A stretch of 64,000 bases of DNA from Sphingomonas daechungensis (GTDB taxonomy: Bacteria > Pseudomonadota > Alphaproteobacteria > Sphingomonadales > Sphingomonadaceae). The notes beneath the pieces are model-generated. The model had not been told where the DNA came from. It saw only the letters and a program-made list of their open reading frames with translations, and ran no database searches. Both the position numbers and the translations under genes were made by a program. Shown here piece after piece: positions 26,373 to 36,006 of this stretch (its first letter is position 1; each line of letters starts with the position of its first letter). Location of the stretch: assembly GCF_014489495.1 (NCBI RefSeq), contig NZ_CP060780.1:2429001-2493000 (forward strand), given 5' to 3'.

Positions 26373-27770
26373 ATGACTGAATCCAACGTCTTCTTCTGCG
26401 GCATCGGCGGCAGCGGCATGCTTCCGCTGGCGTCGATCGTCCGCGCAACCGGCGCAAAGGTCGCCGGCTCAGATCGCTCGCTCGACGCCGGCCGCGTTGC
26501 CAACAAGTTCGCTTATCTCCGCTCGCTCGGCATCGGCCTGTTTCCTCAGGACGGGTCCGGGCTCGCGCCGGGAATGACCCTGGTGACGTCTGCGGCCGTC
26601 GAGGAAACGGTGCCCGACGTCGTCCGCGCCCGCGAGCTTGGCCTGGACCATCTCACCCGCCCGCAATTCCTCGCCCAGTTGCTCAATGACGCACAGCGGA
26701 GCGTCGCTGTGGGCGGCACCAGCGGCAAGTCGACGGTGACGGGCATGATCGGCTGGATCCTCAACGCCACGCACCGCCAGCCGACGGTGATGAACGGCGC
26801 GGTGATGAAGAACTTCGTCACTCCATCCGCACCCTTTGCCAGCGCACTTGTCGGCGATCCGGAATTGTTCGTCAGCGAGGTCGACGAAAGCGACGGCTCC
26901 ATCGCGCTCTACAGGCCGGAAGTCGCGGTGCTGACCAACATCAGCCTCGACCACAAGGAAATGGACGAGCTGCGGTCCCTGTTCGCGTCATTCCTGCTGC
27001 GCGCCCGCCGCGCTATCGTGAACCTCGACGACCCCGAGACGCGCGCCATCGCCGACGCCATCCCGGCCGACCAGCGCATCGGCTACGGCTTCGACGCCCC
27101 AGGCGCCGAATTCATGGGCAAGAATTTGGAGCTGCTGCCGGGCGGAAGCACCTTCACCGTGATCGCCGGCGACGAGACTCACGACGTCCAGCTCAATGTC
27201 CCGGCCGCCACAACGCGTCGAATGCCCTCGCTGCAATTGCCGCGACGCGAGCGCTCGGCGTTGCGCTAGCGGATTCCGCAGCGGCACTCGGCCGCTTCGA
27301 GGGGTTGAAGCGCCGGCTGGAAAACGTCGGGACGGCTGGTGGAGTCACGGTCATTGATGACTTCGCGCACAACCCCGACAAGATCGACGCATCGCTTGCG
27401 ACCCTGCGTGCGCAGCCCGGCCGGTTGCTGATCATGTTCCAGCCGCACGGTTATGGGCCGCTGACCAAAATGGGCGAGGAGCTTGCCGACAGTTTCGCCA
27501 AGGGTCTCGCGCCCGACGACCGCCTCTATCTCCCGACCCCGTCTATCAAGGCGGCACGGTCGAACGCACGCGGGGATCGGATTGGCTGGCCGATCAGGTC
27601 CGCGATCGGGCGGCCAGGCGGAACATATCGCGGATCGTGCCGCGATCGGCGAAGCGCTGCTGGCCGAGGCGCGCGACGGCGACCGCATCGTCATCATGGG
27701 CGCGCGCGACGATTCCCTCAGCGAATTCGCCGTGCTTCTCGTCGAGCGTCTCGCCCAACGGAACTCCTGA
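26373..27770 (+). CDS. Mur ligase family protein, MurC/Mpl-like (three frame breaks)
   Basis: An ATP-dependent ligase of 466 residues after restoring one base near each of 27202, 27535 and 27607. The N-terminal Rossmann domain starts [19 protein letters not shown], the P-loop is [14 protein letters not shown], and [22 protein letters not shown] and [10 protein letters not shown] are the Mg-, nucleotide- and UDP-substrate sites. The repaired C-terminus reads [14 protein letters not shown] and [27 protein letters not shown] instead of GTHGKT separates it from housekeeping MurC. Reuse of murein peptides (Mpl-like) is possible given ldcA nearby, but is an inference. Confidence 0.8.
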
Positions 27771-27792
27771 GCCGGTTTGGCGTCGGGCAGGC

Positions 27793-28167
27793 ATGGCCAA
27801 ACCCGGCAGCGTCACCGGATGGCTCCTTGCGGAAGACGACCGCAAGAAGCTGTTGCGACAGTTCCCGCCCAAATTCGAAAACGCAGTCGCGCATCACGTG
27901 ACAGTGCGGACGGAAGCGGAGCACGAGTCGATCCCGCCGGAAGTGACCGCGCAGATCGTCGGGAGGACGGACGACGGAAAAGGCGTCGAGGCCATGGTGG
28001 TGACCATCGACGGCAGCACCGATCGCGCAGACGGATCGACCTATCACATCACATGGTCGCTGGCGGAAGGGCGGCGCGCTCGCGAGAGTAACGACGTCCT
28101 GAAGGAGCGTGGCTGGAAGGAGCTGGATCACCCGATCGCGATCCATCTTCGGCCGGCGCGAATCTAA
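27793..28167 (+). CDS. small protein with two HxT motifs, 2H-phosphoesterase-like
   Basis: 124 residues from ATG 27793. Two motifs of the 2H phosphoesterase superfamily are spaced as in that fold: His35-Val-Thr37 in VAHHVTVRT and His85-Ile-Thr87 in [21 protein letters not shown] also resembles bacterial proteins related to RNA ligase or cyclic phosphodiesterase. The protein is half the usual size and could be a minimal version. The stop overlaps the start of the HAD phosphatase gene (TAATG), so the two proteins are made together. Function is inferred from motifs only. Confidence 0.65.
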   Translation: MAKPGSVTGWLLAEDDRKKLLRQFPPKFENAVAHHVTVRTEAEHESIPPEVTAQIVGRTDDGKGVEAMVVTIDGSTDRADGSTYHITWSLAEGRRARESNDVLKERGWKELDHPIAIHLRPARI

Positions 28168-28657
28168 TGGCGAAGCAGCCTCATCTTTTCCTGGATTGCG
28201 ACGGGGTGCTCGCGGACTTCGACGCCGGCGCGAAGCTGCTGCTGGGAATGAGCCCGACGCAGTTCGAAGCACGCCATGGCCGCGGTGAGTTCTGGAAGCG
28301 ACTGGCCCGCCACGGCAATTTCTACGGCGACCTCAAGCAAATGCCGGACGCCCAAGATCTGTTTCAGGCCGTGAAGCACCTCAAGCCGACGATCCTGACC
28401 GGGGTGCCGCTAGGAACCTGGGCCGCGCCGCAGAAGGAACGCTGGGCGAAGAAGCATTTTCCAGGCGTGCCGATCATCACGACGCTCGCCCGCAAGAAGC
28501 ATCTCCATATGGAGCGTGGCGACGTCCTGGTCGATGACCGTCAGAACCACCGGCACTTATGGGAGCATGCCGGGGCGTGTTCATTCATCACAAGAATGCG
28601 GAAGACACGCTTCGCGCGCTCGCGGACATCTATCCGTCAGTGAAAGCGGACGCCTAG
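28167..28657 (+). CDS. HAD-superfamily phosphatase, NT5C-like (frame broken near 28573)
   Basis: Motif I is FLDCDGVLADFD, motif II Thr is in KPTILTGVPLG, the motif III lysine is in LARKKHLH and motif IV is VLVDDRQNH. This set matches the 5'(3')-deoxyribonucleotidase-like HAD group. Restoring one G in a GGGG run turns EHAGACSFI into EHAGGVFIHHKNAEDTLRAL and gives a stop at 28657 and 163 residues. The gene starts within the stop of the 2H-like gene and overlaps the convergent gene by four bases. Substrates could be nucleotides or nucleic-acid phosphate ends. Confidence 0.8.
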
Positions 28658-29208
28658 GCGGCCTGTTGCAGGTCCACCTTTTCGACCCACTCCGGCCAGA
28701 ACACCGGCTCCCGGTTCGACCAGCCCGGCGCCGTCGCAGCGCTCTCGCTGATCGACTGGAGCAGGGTCCGGCGACGGTCCGGATGCAGGTGCGGCAGCGC
28801 CGCAGCCGAACAGAACGAGGCCGGCAGCCACGGACGGGCCGAAGCACCCACCAGCCGCTCGTAGAGAAAGCGGAATGCCGCGAAGTTCGGCAGGCGGTCC
28901 TGGCCGAGATCGAACGCGGCGAGCGTGATCAGCATGCCCATGAACGGCTCGATCATGTCGAGGCCGCTGTCGTCGGGCACCTGCATGCGAAGATGGTCGA
29001 GCTGCTTGTAAATTCGGGATTGTGCGCGGATCGAGGCGGCTTCGCCTTCATCTCGGGCCCAGCATTCGATCGCATCGCGACGGCCGTAAGCCACATCCAG
29101 CGAGCGGCGAATGTAGCGCTGCGTCGCCTTAGGGAAGCTTGCGAACTCCTTCATCTCAGAGATCAGCAACGCGCCGTTTGCTGGCTGGCTGGTCCGCGTG
29201 ATCATCAC
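28654..29208 (-). CDS. conserved-looking hypothetical protein
   Basis: A 184-residue intact frame without signal peptide or membrane segment. ATQRYIRRSLDVAYGRRDAI, LDHLRMQVPDDSGLDMIEPF and MGMLITLAAFDLGQDRLPNF are helix-rich. I recognise no family. It is convergent with the HAD gene, sharing four bases, and is read alone. An in-frame methionine at ISEMKEF is an alternative start. Confidence 0.6.
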   Translation of the reverse strand: MMITRTSQPANGALLISEMKEFASFPKATQRYIRRSLDVAYGRRDAIECWARDEGEAASIRAQSRIYKQLDHLRMQVPDDSGLDMIEPFMGMLITLAAFDLGQDRLPNFAAFRFLYERLVGASARPWLPASFCSAAALPHLHPDRRRTLLQSISESAATAPGWSNREPVFWPEWVEKVDLQQAA

Positions 29209-29400
29209 CCCGACTCCTTAGTCCCACCGGCAGGATGATGCGGCCGCAGTAGTTGCGGTTTGCTTAACCACTTATCCCACCCCATTCAGATTGAATCAGA
29301 CGGTGGGCATGACAGCAACGTTAAACTTTAACGACTCGTCGCAAAACGATGCCGCTGTTGATTCCGGGCAACTGAATTGGGGATAAGTCCCCGTCAGAGC

Positions 29401-29625
29401 CTAATTTTTGTCGGGAAATCCGGAAGACGGCACCGGTTCGTCGCTGCCCGGCTGGGCCGCGGAGGGCGGATCGGATGCGTCCATCGATTCGTCGCTTCCG
29501 ACATCGACCTTGGCTTGCTCGCAGCCTGGATTTTCCTTCAATTTGTCCTCGAGATCCTTGCCCGGTGGGTTGGAGATCACTGGCGGCGGAACCTTGGATT
29601 TCTCGTCCCTGGCCTGGTCGTTCAT
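29401..29625 (-). CDS. small hydrophilic protein, probably disordered
   Basis: The 74-residue product is dominated by Asp, Glu, Pro, Ser and Lys: KSKVPPPVISNPPGKDLEDK, LKENPGCEQAKVDVG, DESMDASDPPSAAQP. There is no hydrophobic core, signal or known motif. Small acidic, proline-rich proteins like this are common in sphingomonads beside sensor kinase genes, but nothing firm links it to the LytS gene 150 bp away. It may be a non-coding frame. Confidence 0.4.
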   Translation of the reverse strand: MNDQARDEKSKVPPPVISNPPGKDLEDKLKENPGCEQAKVDVGSDESMDASDPPSAAQPGSDEPVPSSGFPDKN

Positions 29626-29777
29626 ATGGATGTCCTTCGGCGAATCGTTTCGAAGGCTGAACGAGCAATGCGTGGCTGCGTTCCTGCACTCGCCCCGTTT
29701 ATCTGGCGTTCAGCTTCGACGAGCCGCCGCGACGCTTCTGCCAAAGGCCAGGCGGCAATTGCGACGGTGCGAATTGC

Positions 29778-31021
29778 GTGATTACTAACAGCCAAATGCA
29801 AGCATTCTCGCCCAGCCCCGCCGACGACATCGAGCAGGGCCGATTTTCGGACTGGCCGCTGGCGCTGAAGTCGATCCTCGGCTTCTGGTTCGTCTACGCC
29901 TTGACCGTCGCCGCCCGGGCCCTGATGGGCACCGACGCCTTTACCGTCCTGTTCAACAAGCTGATCATCATCGGCATCGGCATTTTGCTGACTGGCCTGA
30001 TCTACGTCCTGATCGCCACCTTCGCGGGCACTTCGAACATCAGGCGCAAGGCAATCGTCGCCGGCATCGCGTCCGCGCTCGCCTCGATCGGCATGGCCGG
30101 CGCCTTCATCGCCATCGAAGACCTGATGCGCGAGCCCAAGGAAGTCTTCCGTTACCAATCGCGCGAAGGCTTCGTCATCATCGAGAAGGGCCATACGCTG
30201 ACCGTCGAGCGTCGTGCGCAGGAGCCGCTGGTCGTCACCTGGCCGCGAATGGGGCAGCTCGATGCCTACAAGCGCGTCCGTTACGCTGCCGACACCGCCG
30301 TCGTCTGGCTGTTCTTCTTCGCGGCGTGGAGCGCCTTTTATCTCGCGACCAAGGCGCAGGCCGAAGCGCTCACCGCCCAGCGGCGCGCAGTCGAGGCGGA
30401 AAGCGCCGCCCAGGCCGCCCAGGTCCGGGCCCTCCGCTACCAGATCAACCCGCACTTCCTGTTCAACACGCTGAACTCGCTTTCCTCGCTGGTCATGAGC
30501 GGCCGGCCCGAGGAAGCGGAGAACATGATCCTCAAGCTTTCGACGTTCTTCCGGTCCAGCCTGTCGCTGGATGCATCGGCGGACGTGACCCTCGCTGAGG
30601 AAATCGAGCTGCAACGCCTGTACCTCGACATCGAGAAAGTCCGCTTCCCGCGCCGGCTGAAAGTCGAGATCGATATTCCCCAGGAGCTCCGCAGCGCGCG
30701 GGTCCCGGCCTCCTGCTCCAGCCGCTTGTCGAGAATGCGATCAAATATGGAGTGTCCGGCACCCGCGACACGGTCACGCTGACGATCCGCGCGGCCGAGG
30801 CCGGGCCGGGCCGTTTCACCATCGAAGTGCAGAACAGCGGCGCGGAAGCCAATTCGAGGAGCCGCAACGGCAAGCCGGACGGCACCGGCGTCGGCCTGAC
30901 CAATGTCTGCCAGCGCCTCGAAGCGCGCTTCGGTTCGTCCGCGAAATGTGAGTTTGGCCCAACCGCCGACGGTGGTTATCGTGTCTTCCTGACACTGCCG
31001 CTGGATCGCTCGGATGGATGA
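29778..31021 (+). CDS. LytS-family sensor histidine kinase (frame broken near 30711)
   Basis: The N-terminal half has three to four membrane helices (LALKSILGFWFVYALTV, KLIIIGIGILLTGLIYVLIA, AIVAGIASALASIGMAGAF, AVVWLFFFAAWSAFYLA). A coiled linker rich in Ala/Gln/Glu precedes the phospho-acceptor domain YQINPHFLFNTLNSLSSL. One missing C near 30711 breaks the frame; repaired, VPALLLQPLVENAIKYGV (the N-box) and GTGVGLTNVCQRLEARFG (G-box) complete the kinase, 414 residues. GTG 29778 or ATG 29796 could be the start. It overlaps the LytTR regulator gene by eight bases, forming a cognate pair. Confidence 0.87.
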
Positions 31022-31765
31022 AGAGCAGCCGCTGAGGCTTCTGATTGCCGATGATGAACCGCTGGCTGCCGAGAGGCTCCAGCTGCTGTTGGCGCAGTGC
31101 CCGGAAGTCGACCTGATCGGCACCGCGAGCGACGGCGAAAGCGCCGTTCGCATGGCCGAAGCGCTGAACCCCGATCTCCTGCTGCTCGACATCGAGATGC
31201 CGGGCCTCGACGGAATCGAGGTCGCCCGAGCGCTCGCCGCGAAGAAACCTTCGGCCGTCGTGATCTTCATCACCGCCTTCGATCAGTTCGCAGTGGCCGC
31301 GTTCGAGGTCGAAGCCGTCGACTATCTGATGAAGCCGGTCACGCCCGACCGGCTCAACCGCGCCCTGAAGCGCGCCCGCGACCATCTCCGACGGCGCGAA
31401 AAAGCGCCCGCAGCGAAGCCGGCATCGACATCGCCTTACCTGGAAGAGTTCTGGGCATCGGATCTTTCAGGCCTCGTTCGCATCGCCTCGCGGACGTCGA
31501 CCGCGTCTCGGCCGAGCGCGATTACATGCGCCTCCACGTCGGCCGGCGCAGCTGGCTGATCCATCATTCGATGAATGCGCTCGAGGAGGGCCTCGATCCC
31601 GAACTGTTCGTGCGCCTCCATCGCTCGGCGATCGTTCGAAAGGACTTCATCGCCGGCTTCTCGCGCAATCCCTCCGGTCGCTGGATCGCTCGCCTCAGCG
31701 ACGGGACGGAACAGCCGGTGGGCCGCCTCTACACCGACAAGGTCCGTACGATCGCCCGGCGCTAA
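31014..31765 (+). CDS. LytTR-family response regulator (frame broken near 31482)
   Basis: The receiver domain has LLIADDEPLAAERL, the phospho-Asp in LLLLDIEMPGLDGIEVA, the Thr/Ser switch FITAF and the Lys in DYLMKPVTP. A proline/alanine linker follows. Restoring one C near 31482 gives LVRIALADVDRVSAERDYMR and LHVGRRSWLIHHSMNALEE, the LytTR DNA-binding domain, ending LYTDKVRTIARR (250 residues). It overlaps the sensor gene. LytTR regulators bind paired direct repeats; target sites cannot be named from this window. Confidence 0.88.
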
Positions 31766-31840
31766 AGCATTTGCCCGGCTGCCGCGCCTGAGGAGAGGCG
31801 CCGCAACCGGACTTCTGCAATCTGAATTTCGCTGGGCGGG

Positions 31841-31981
31841 CTAGGCGCGCAGCGTGGGCGTTGCGACAGCCGCGGCCGAAGCCACCTGCTTTCCAACCTC
31901 GCCCGCTTGCCCCTGGGTCACCGTCGGCAGCACTAGACCGGCCGAGGCGACGGCGGCTGCGATAATCATCAACAGTTTCAT
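31841..31981 (-). CDS. small secreted peptide, 46 residues
   Basis: ATG 31981 is preceded by AAGGGAG at good spacing. The frame reads MKLLMIIAAAVASAGLVLPT, then VTQGQAGEVGKQVASAAAVA and TPTLRA. This is a signal peptide with a short, Ala/Val-rich mature tail of about 20 residues. It converges with the LytTR regulator. The strong ribosome-binding site and clear export signal argue that it is real; role unknown. Confidence 0.6.
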   Translation of the reverse strand: MKLLMIIAAAVASAGLVLPTVTQGQAGEVGKQVASAAAVATPTLRA

Positions 31982-32181
31982 CGTCTCGCTCCCTTGATTT
32001 GCGGCGCGGCGGCCTATCGGGGAAGTCGAGGGGTGATCGAACCGCCGCGTCGCACGATCCCGCTACGACGAAGGTTCACGTGCGTCCCGTGCGGCTCGAC
32101 CAATGCCGCGTGGCCGTCTGCGACCGTTTACATGTGTCGACGAAGGCCGTTCGTCTGGCGGCAGTTCGACGAACGCCCGAT

Positions 32182-33479
32182 CTAGTCCTCGCTTGAAACG
32201 GACTCCGTGCTCTTGTTCACAACGGTGGTCACGGCGACGTCCAGCGTGACGTTGCCGAGCGTGCGGAAGATGTCCGGCACCATCTCCACCGCCACCAGCA
32301 ATGCGAGGGGCGCGATCGGCACACCCAAAGCCATGGCAATGGGCGCGATCGAGCTGATGAAGCTGACTTCGCCGGGCAGGCTAACGGCGCCGTAGCTCAT
32401 CACCGCGCCGACCGCCGTCGCAGCGATCATCTGCGCCATGGTCGGCTCATACCCAAGCCAATGCGCGACGTAGAATGCGACTGCGGTGTTCATCGCCGGT
32501 CCCGTTGCGCGGAACAAAGCGACCGCCAGCGGCAACGTGACGTCCGCAACCTGCTCCCGGACGCCGAGCACCTTTGCAGCCCGAGCATCGCCGGCAGCGA
32601 GGCAAGCGAAGATCGCGTGGAAATGGCGACGCTCTGCGGTGCGATGAGCCCTTTACTGAATGTGGCAAGACCAATCCGGCCCCAGATCAAGGCAATCGGA
32701 TAGGCCCACAGAGTAACCAGCACGCCAATTGCGGAGATGACGAGAATGTAATGCCCGAGCCCGGCAAACGCAGCGCCGCCAGCGCTCGCACCGACGCTGA
32801 ATGCGAGCGCGAAGACACCGAGCGGCGCGATCAGCAGCACCCAGCCGATGATGATCAGCAGCGCATCCGCGATCCCCTGGAACAGCTCGACGATAGAGCG
32901 CCGGCGGGTGACGTCGATTCGTGCAACCGCCAGTGCGAACAGCAGAGCGAACACCACGAGCGGAAGCACGTCTCCATTGGCGGCGGCCGAGATGACATTG
33001 CCGGGGATGACGCCTTTGAAGAAGTCGATCGCGGCGGGCATCGGTCCCGAGGCCACCGACTGATCGAGCCCGGCAAGGCCGGCCTGCATCGCCTGGGCCT
33101 GCGCTTCCGGAAGCGGGACCGCGCCCGTCAGAAGCGTCACCGCTACTGCTCCGAAGATCGCGGATGCCGTGCAGAGGATGACGATCCACAGCACCGATCG
33201 GGCCGCGATCTTTCCTGCGCGCGCCGCCTCGGCCCCCGCCGCGACGCCTGTGATCAGAAGCGCGACGACGAGCGGAATGACCGTCATCTTCAGCGCGTTG
33301 AGCCACAGGCGGCCGATCAGGCTGGTGGCCTGAAGTGCAGGCTCGCGGAGGCCGTCGCCAGTGCGTTGGGCGATGACCCCGGCGATGAGCCCGAGGATCA
33401 AGGCGATCAGGACGAGATAAGGCCGCCCTCCACGAATTGGCTTGGCGGCGGCCTCTTCGGCCCGATCGGCTGTGGTCAT
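32182..33479 (-). CDS. dicarboxylate/amino acid:cation symporter (frame broken near 32579)
   Basis: A DAACS-family carrier of 432 residues after repair. Helices include YLVLIALILGLIAGVIA and LKMTVIPLVVALLITGVAAG (the KMxxxPLV motif), with PGNVISAAANGDVLPLVVFA. The hairpin loop is TRSSLASLPAM. Restoring one G near 32579 continues LGAAKVLGVREQVADVTLPL, AVALFRATGPAMN and the substrate motif region. It imports glutamate, aspartate or C4-dicarboxylates with Na+ or H+. The start overlaps the stop of the upstream methyltransferase-like gene (ATGA). Confidence 0.88.
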
Positions 33480-34243
33480 TTAGGCTTCCGGAACTTGTAG
33501 ACGAAACGGTCGGTCTTGCCGCGGATCTTCGCGTCGAAGACCAGCAGGCTATGGTCGTCCGCGGGGTTGCGAAGCAAGTCGCTTTCCGCCTCCAGCTTGA
33601 AGCCGGCTTTTTCGAAATCCGCCTTGACCACCGCCGGATCGATCCGGTGATACTTCTCGACCGTCTCGCGGGTGTCGCCCGGATTACCGACGTGGTCGAT
33701 GACGCCGACGATGCCGCCCGGCTTCATCGCTTCATAGAGCGTCTTCACGAAGACGTCGGGATCCATGCGGACGACGCCGTACTTTGCGCTCTCCCAATAG
33801 ACGTCGTGATAATTGAGGTTGATCATCGCAAAGTCGTAGGACTTGGCCGGCAGGGAGATTGCCTCGAACGGCTGCACGATCATGTGCGTGTTCGGCGTCT
33901 TCGCCTGGAACGCGGCGAACTTCTCCTGCGTCTCCTTGCCGTAGAACTGGTTGGGCTCCCACACCGTCACGTGCCCGGCCTTGCCGACGGCGGGCGCCAT
34001 GATTTCGGCCCAGTATCGATTGCCGCCGAACAGGTCGATTGCCTGCATCCCGCTTTGCAGCCCGAGGAACTTGAGCACCTCGGCAGGCTTGCGGGATTCG
34101 TCGAGCTTCACATTGTCTTCGCTGCGGCTGGAGGTCGCGGCGACGGCGGCCGCCACATCGGCCGGCTTCGCGACCGCGATCGTGGCCAGCGTCGACCCAC
34201 TCGCCAGAGCCAGCGAAAGGCCGAGCAATTTTATGGTTCGCAT
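33476..34243 (-). CDS. exported class I SAM-methyltransferase-like protein
   Basis: ATG 34243 follows AAGGGGGAATCCC. A signal peptide (MRTIKLLGLSLALASGSTLA, then TIAVAKPADV) precedes a Rossmann-like fold with VLKFLGLQSGMQAIDLFGGN (motif I, degenerate), RYWAEIMAPAVGKAGHVTVW and EAMKPGGIVGVIDHV (motif IV/post). Members of COG4798 are exported, an odd location for a SAM enzyme, and may bind something else. The gene is intact and is coupled to the symporter gene downstream. Confidence 0.82.
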   Translation of the reverse strand: MRTIKLLGLSLALASGSTLATIAVAKPADVAAAVAATSSRSEDNVKLDESRKPAEVLKFLGLQSGMQAIDLFGGNRYWAEIMAPAVGKAGHVTVWEPNQFYGKETQEKFAAFQAKTPNTHMIVQPFEAISLPAKSYDFAMINLNYHDVYWESAKYGVVRMDPDVFVKTLYEAMKPGGIVGVIDHVGNPGDTRETVEKYHRIDPAVVKADFEKAGFKLEAESDLLRNPADDHSLLVFDAKIRGKTDRFVYKFRKPK

Positions 34244-34392
34244 TGGGATTCCCCCTTGTTGATGTGCCGTCCGGCTATCTGGCCTTCGCGGCGGCCAACA
34301 ATCACTCTTCTGTAAACGTGCAGCATGGCGCGCCCAAGGGATTATCGTTAGGACTGTGCTCCCAATCAGCCATGATCTTTGGGGGAAGTGCA

Positions 34393-35141
34393 ATGGCTAC
34401 TGTTGCTTCGTCGGCCGCCGATCTTCAATCCCGCGAGCGCCGTTTTTACACGCGGATGGCGCTGTTCCTGACCGCGCTGGTTTTCGTTGGCTTCGCGCCT
34501 AGCTTCTACCTGCGCGGAATCGTCCCCGAATACCCGCGCCCCAACCCGACCCTTCCGCCCTGGGTTATTTTCCACGGATTGCTGTTCACGCTCTGGATGC
34601 TGGTCTTCGTCACCCAGACGCAGCTCGTCGCCGCTGGCCGCCGCGACATTCACATGAAGCTTGGCGCGGCATCGATGTTCCTCGCCATCGCCATGATCCC
34701 GGTCATGTATCTGACAGGCGTGTGGCAGGTGGTCCGCAATAACGTCCCGCCCTTCACCACGCCGCTCGACTGGACAGCGCTCCCCCTCCTCGCGATGCCT
34801 GCTTTCGCATTCCTCGTCTGGCAGGGCTGGAAACGCCGTCGCGAAGCGCAATGGCACAAGCGTCTTATGCTCGGCGCGGCGATGGTCGTCGTGCTCGGTC
34901 CCAGCTTCGGCCGAATTCCGCTAGCCCCACCGGTCAAGGCCCTCTTCGCGGTTCAGATGATCGTGACCCTAGCCTTCTTCCTGCCCCTGTTCATTTGGGA
35001 CAAGCGCACGCTCGGCAAAACGCATCCCGCGACAAAGGTCGCGTTCGGTACCTACGCGCTGGCGACGCTCGCCGCTGTTGCGCTGATCGTCAGCGGCACC
35101 TGGGCGCCGATCGCAGCGCGGTTGCCGGGGTTGGGGGTTAG
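34393..35141 (+). CDS. polytopic membrane protein of unknown function (frame probably broken near 35135)
   Basis: ATG 34393 follows GGGGGAAG. About seven helices can be traced: RMALFLTALVFVGFAPSFYL, WVIFHGLLFTLWMLVFVTQ, KLGAASMFLAIAMIPVMYL, LLAMPAFAFLVWQGWK, HKRLMLGAAMVVVLGP, ALFAVQMIVTLAFFLPLFIW and YALATLAAVALIVSG. Charged loops carry His and Arg (RRDIHMKLG, QWHKRL), seen in a family of sphingomonad membrane proteins. A G-run near 35135 appears one base short; restoring it gives LPGLGG and a stop at 35141, otherwise the frame runs to 35190 across the next gene's end. Confidence 0.7.
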
Positions 35142-35155
35142 TCCCGCCGCTAGAC

Positions 35156-35965
35156 CTAGCCTTCCAATCGCCATGACATGCGTTGGGTAAACGAGCTTTT
35201 GGCTGGCTTGCCCGACTGGTCGATGGCCGGCGAGAACGTCGCGCGTTCCATGATCACGCCACACGTTCGCGAGTCGAGCAAAGCACTTCCGCTGGTCTGA
35301 AGCACAGAGCAATCCTTCGGCATTCCCGTTTCATCCACCAAAATGAGAACGCGTATCGAGCCCTGCTGATTCAGCCTTTGTGAAGTCAGAGGATAATCGT
35401 CGCCTGACACTACGGCGGTCCTCTGGAGATTGCCTGTCGCTCCAGCGCGGAGTTTCGCTTGGCGTTCATCCCCAATGTTCCAACGATCCTGTAGCCGATC
35501 CACGCATCCGTTCAGCTCGGTGAGAACGGGTTGGGGCAGGGGCCCGAGATCGAATTCGTCATTGAGCCCTTCCTGAATCGCGATTTTCACAGATTTCGCC
35601 GTTCGGGCCGCAGAGGATTGCGCTGTGCCAAGATTGATAAGGTGGGTGACGCGCTTGTTGCCACTCGTGGGATAGCTAAGCGAACTTTCGGTGAAACTCT
35701 GCCCATCAAAGGTCAGCGTCGCATCAGATTGCAATTGCCCTTTGCGGTATCCCGAACGAAGGATCGCTAGCTGATAAGTGCTTTCTGTCGGCGCAGCCTT
35801 CAGAGCCAGCGTAATCGGCTTCTTGGGATCGCCGTACTGTCGGGTTACGAGGCAACGCAAATCCGAGGCTTCCACTTTCCAGGCACCAATTGGCGGAGCA
35901 GCAAAGGCCGACTGGGAAACCCCGGCGAACGCCACCGATGCCACGAGCAAGACGCGGATAATCAT
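35156..35965 (-). CDS. exported TonB C-terminal-domain protein
   Basis: A signal peptide (MIIRVLLVASVAFAGVSQSA) is followed by a beta-rich N-terminal domain and a C-terminal TonB-like fold: DYPLTSQRLNQQGSIRVLIL, VDETGMPKDCSVLQTSG, LDSRTCGVIMERATFSPAID. Cysteines in CSVLQ and TCGV may pair. It lacks the N-terminal membrane anchor and Pro-rich spacer of energising TonB, so it is probably a periplasmic relative rather than the TonB of the ExbBD complex. Intact. Confidence 0.82.
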   Translation of the reverse strand: MIIRVLLVASVAFAGVSQSAFAAPPIGAWKVEASDLRCLVTRQYGDPKKPITLALKAAPTESTYQLAILRSGYRKGQLQSDATLTFDGQSFTESSLSYPTSGNKRVTHLINLGTAQSSAARTAKSVKIAIQEGLNDEFDLGPLPQPVLTELNGCVDRLQDRWNIGDERQAKLRAGATGNLQRTAVVSGDDYPLTSQRLNQQGSIRVLILVDETGMPKDCSVLQTSGSALLDSRTCGVIMERATFSPAIDQSGKPAKSSFTQRMSWRLEG

Positions 35966-36006
35966 CAGCTGATCTCCCCAACATCACCGAGCGAAACGGC
36001 AATACG

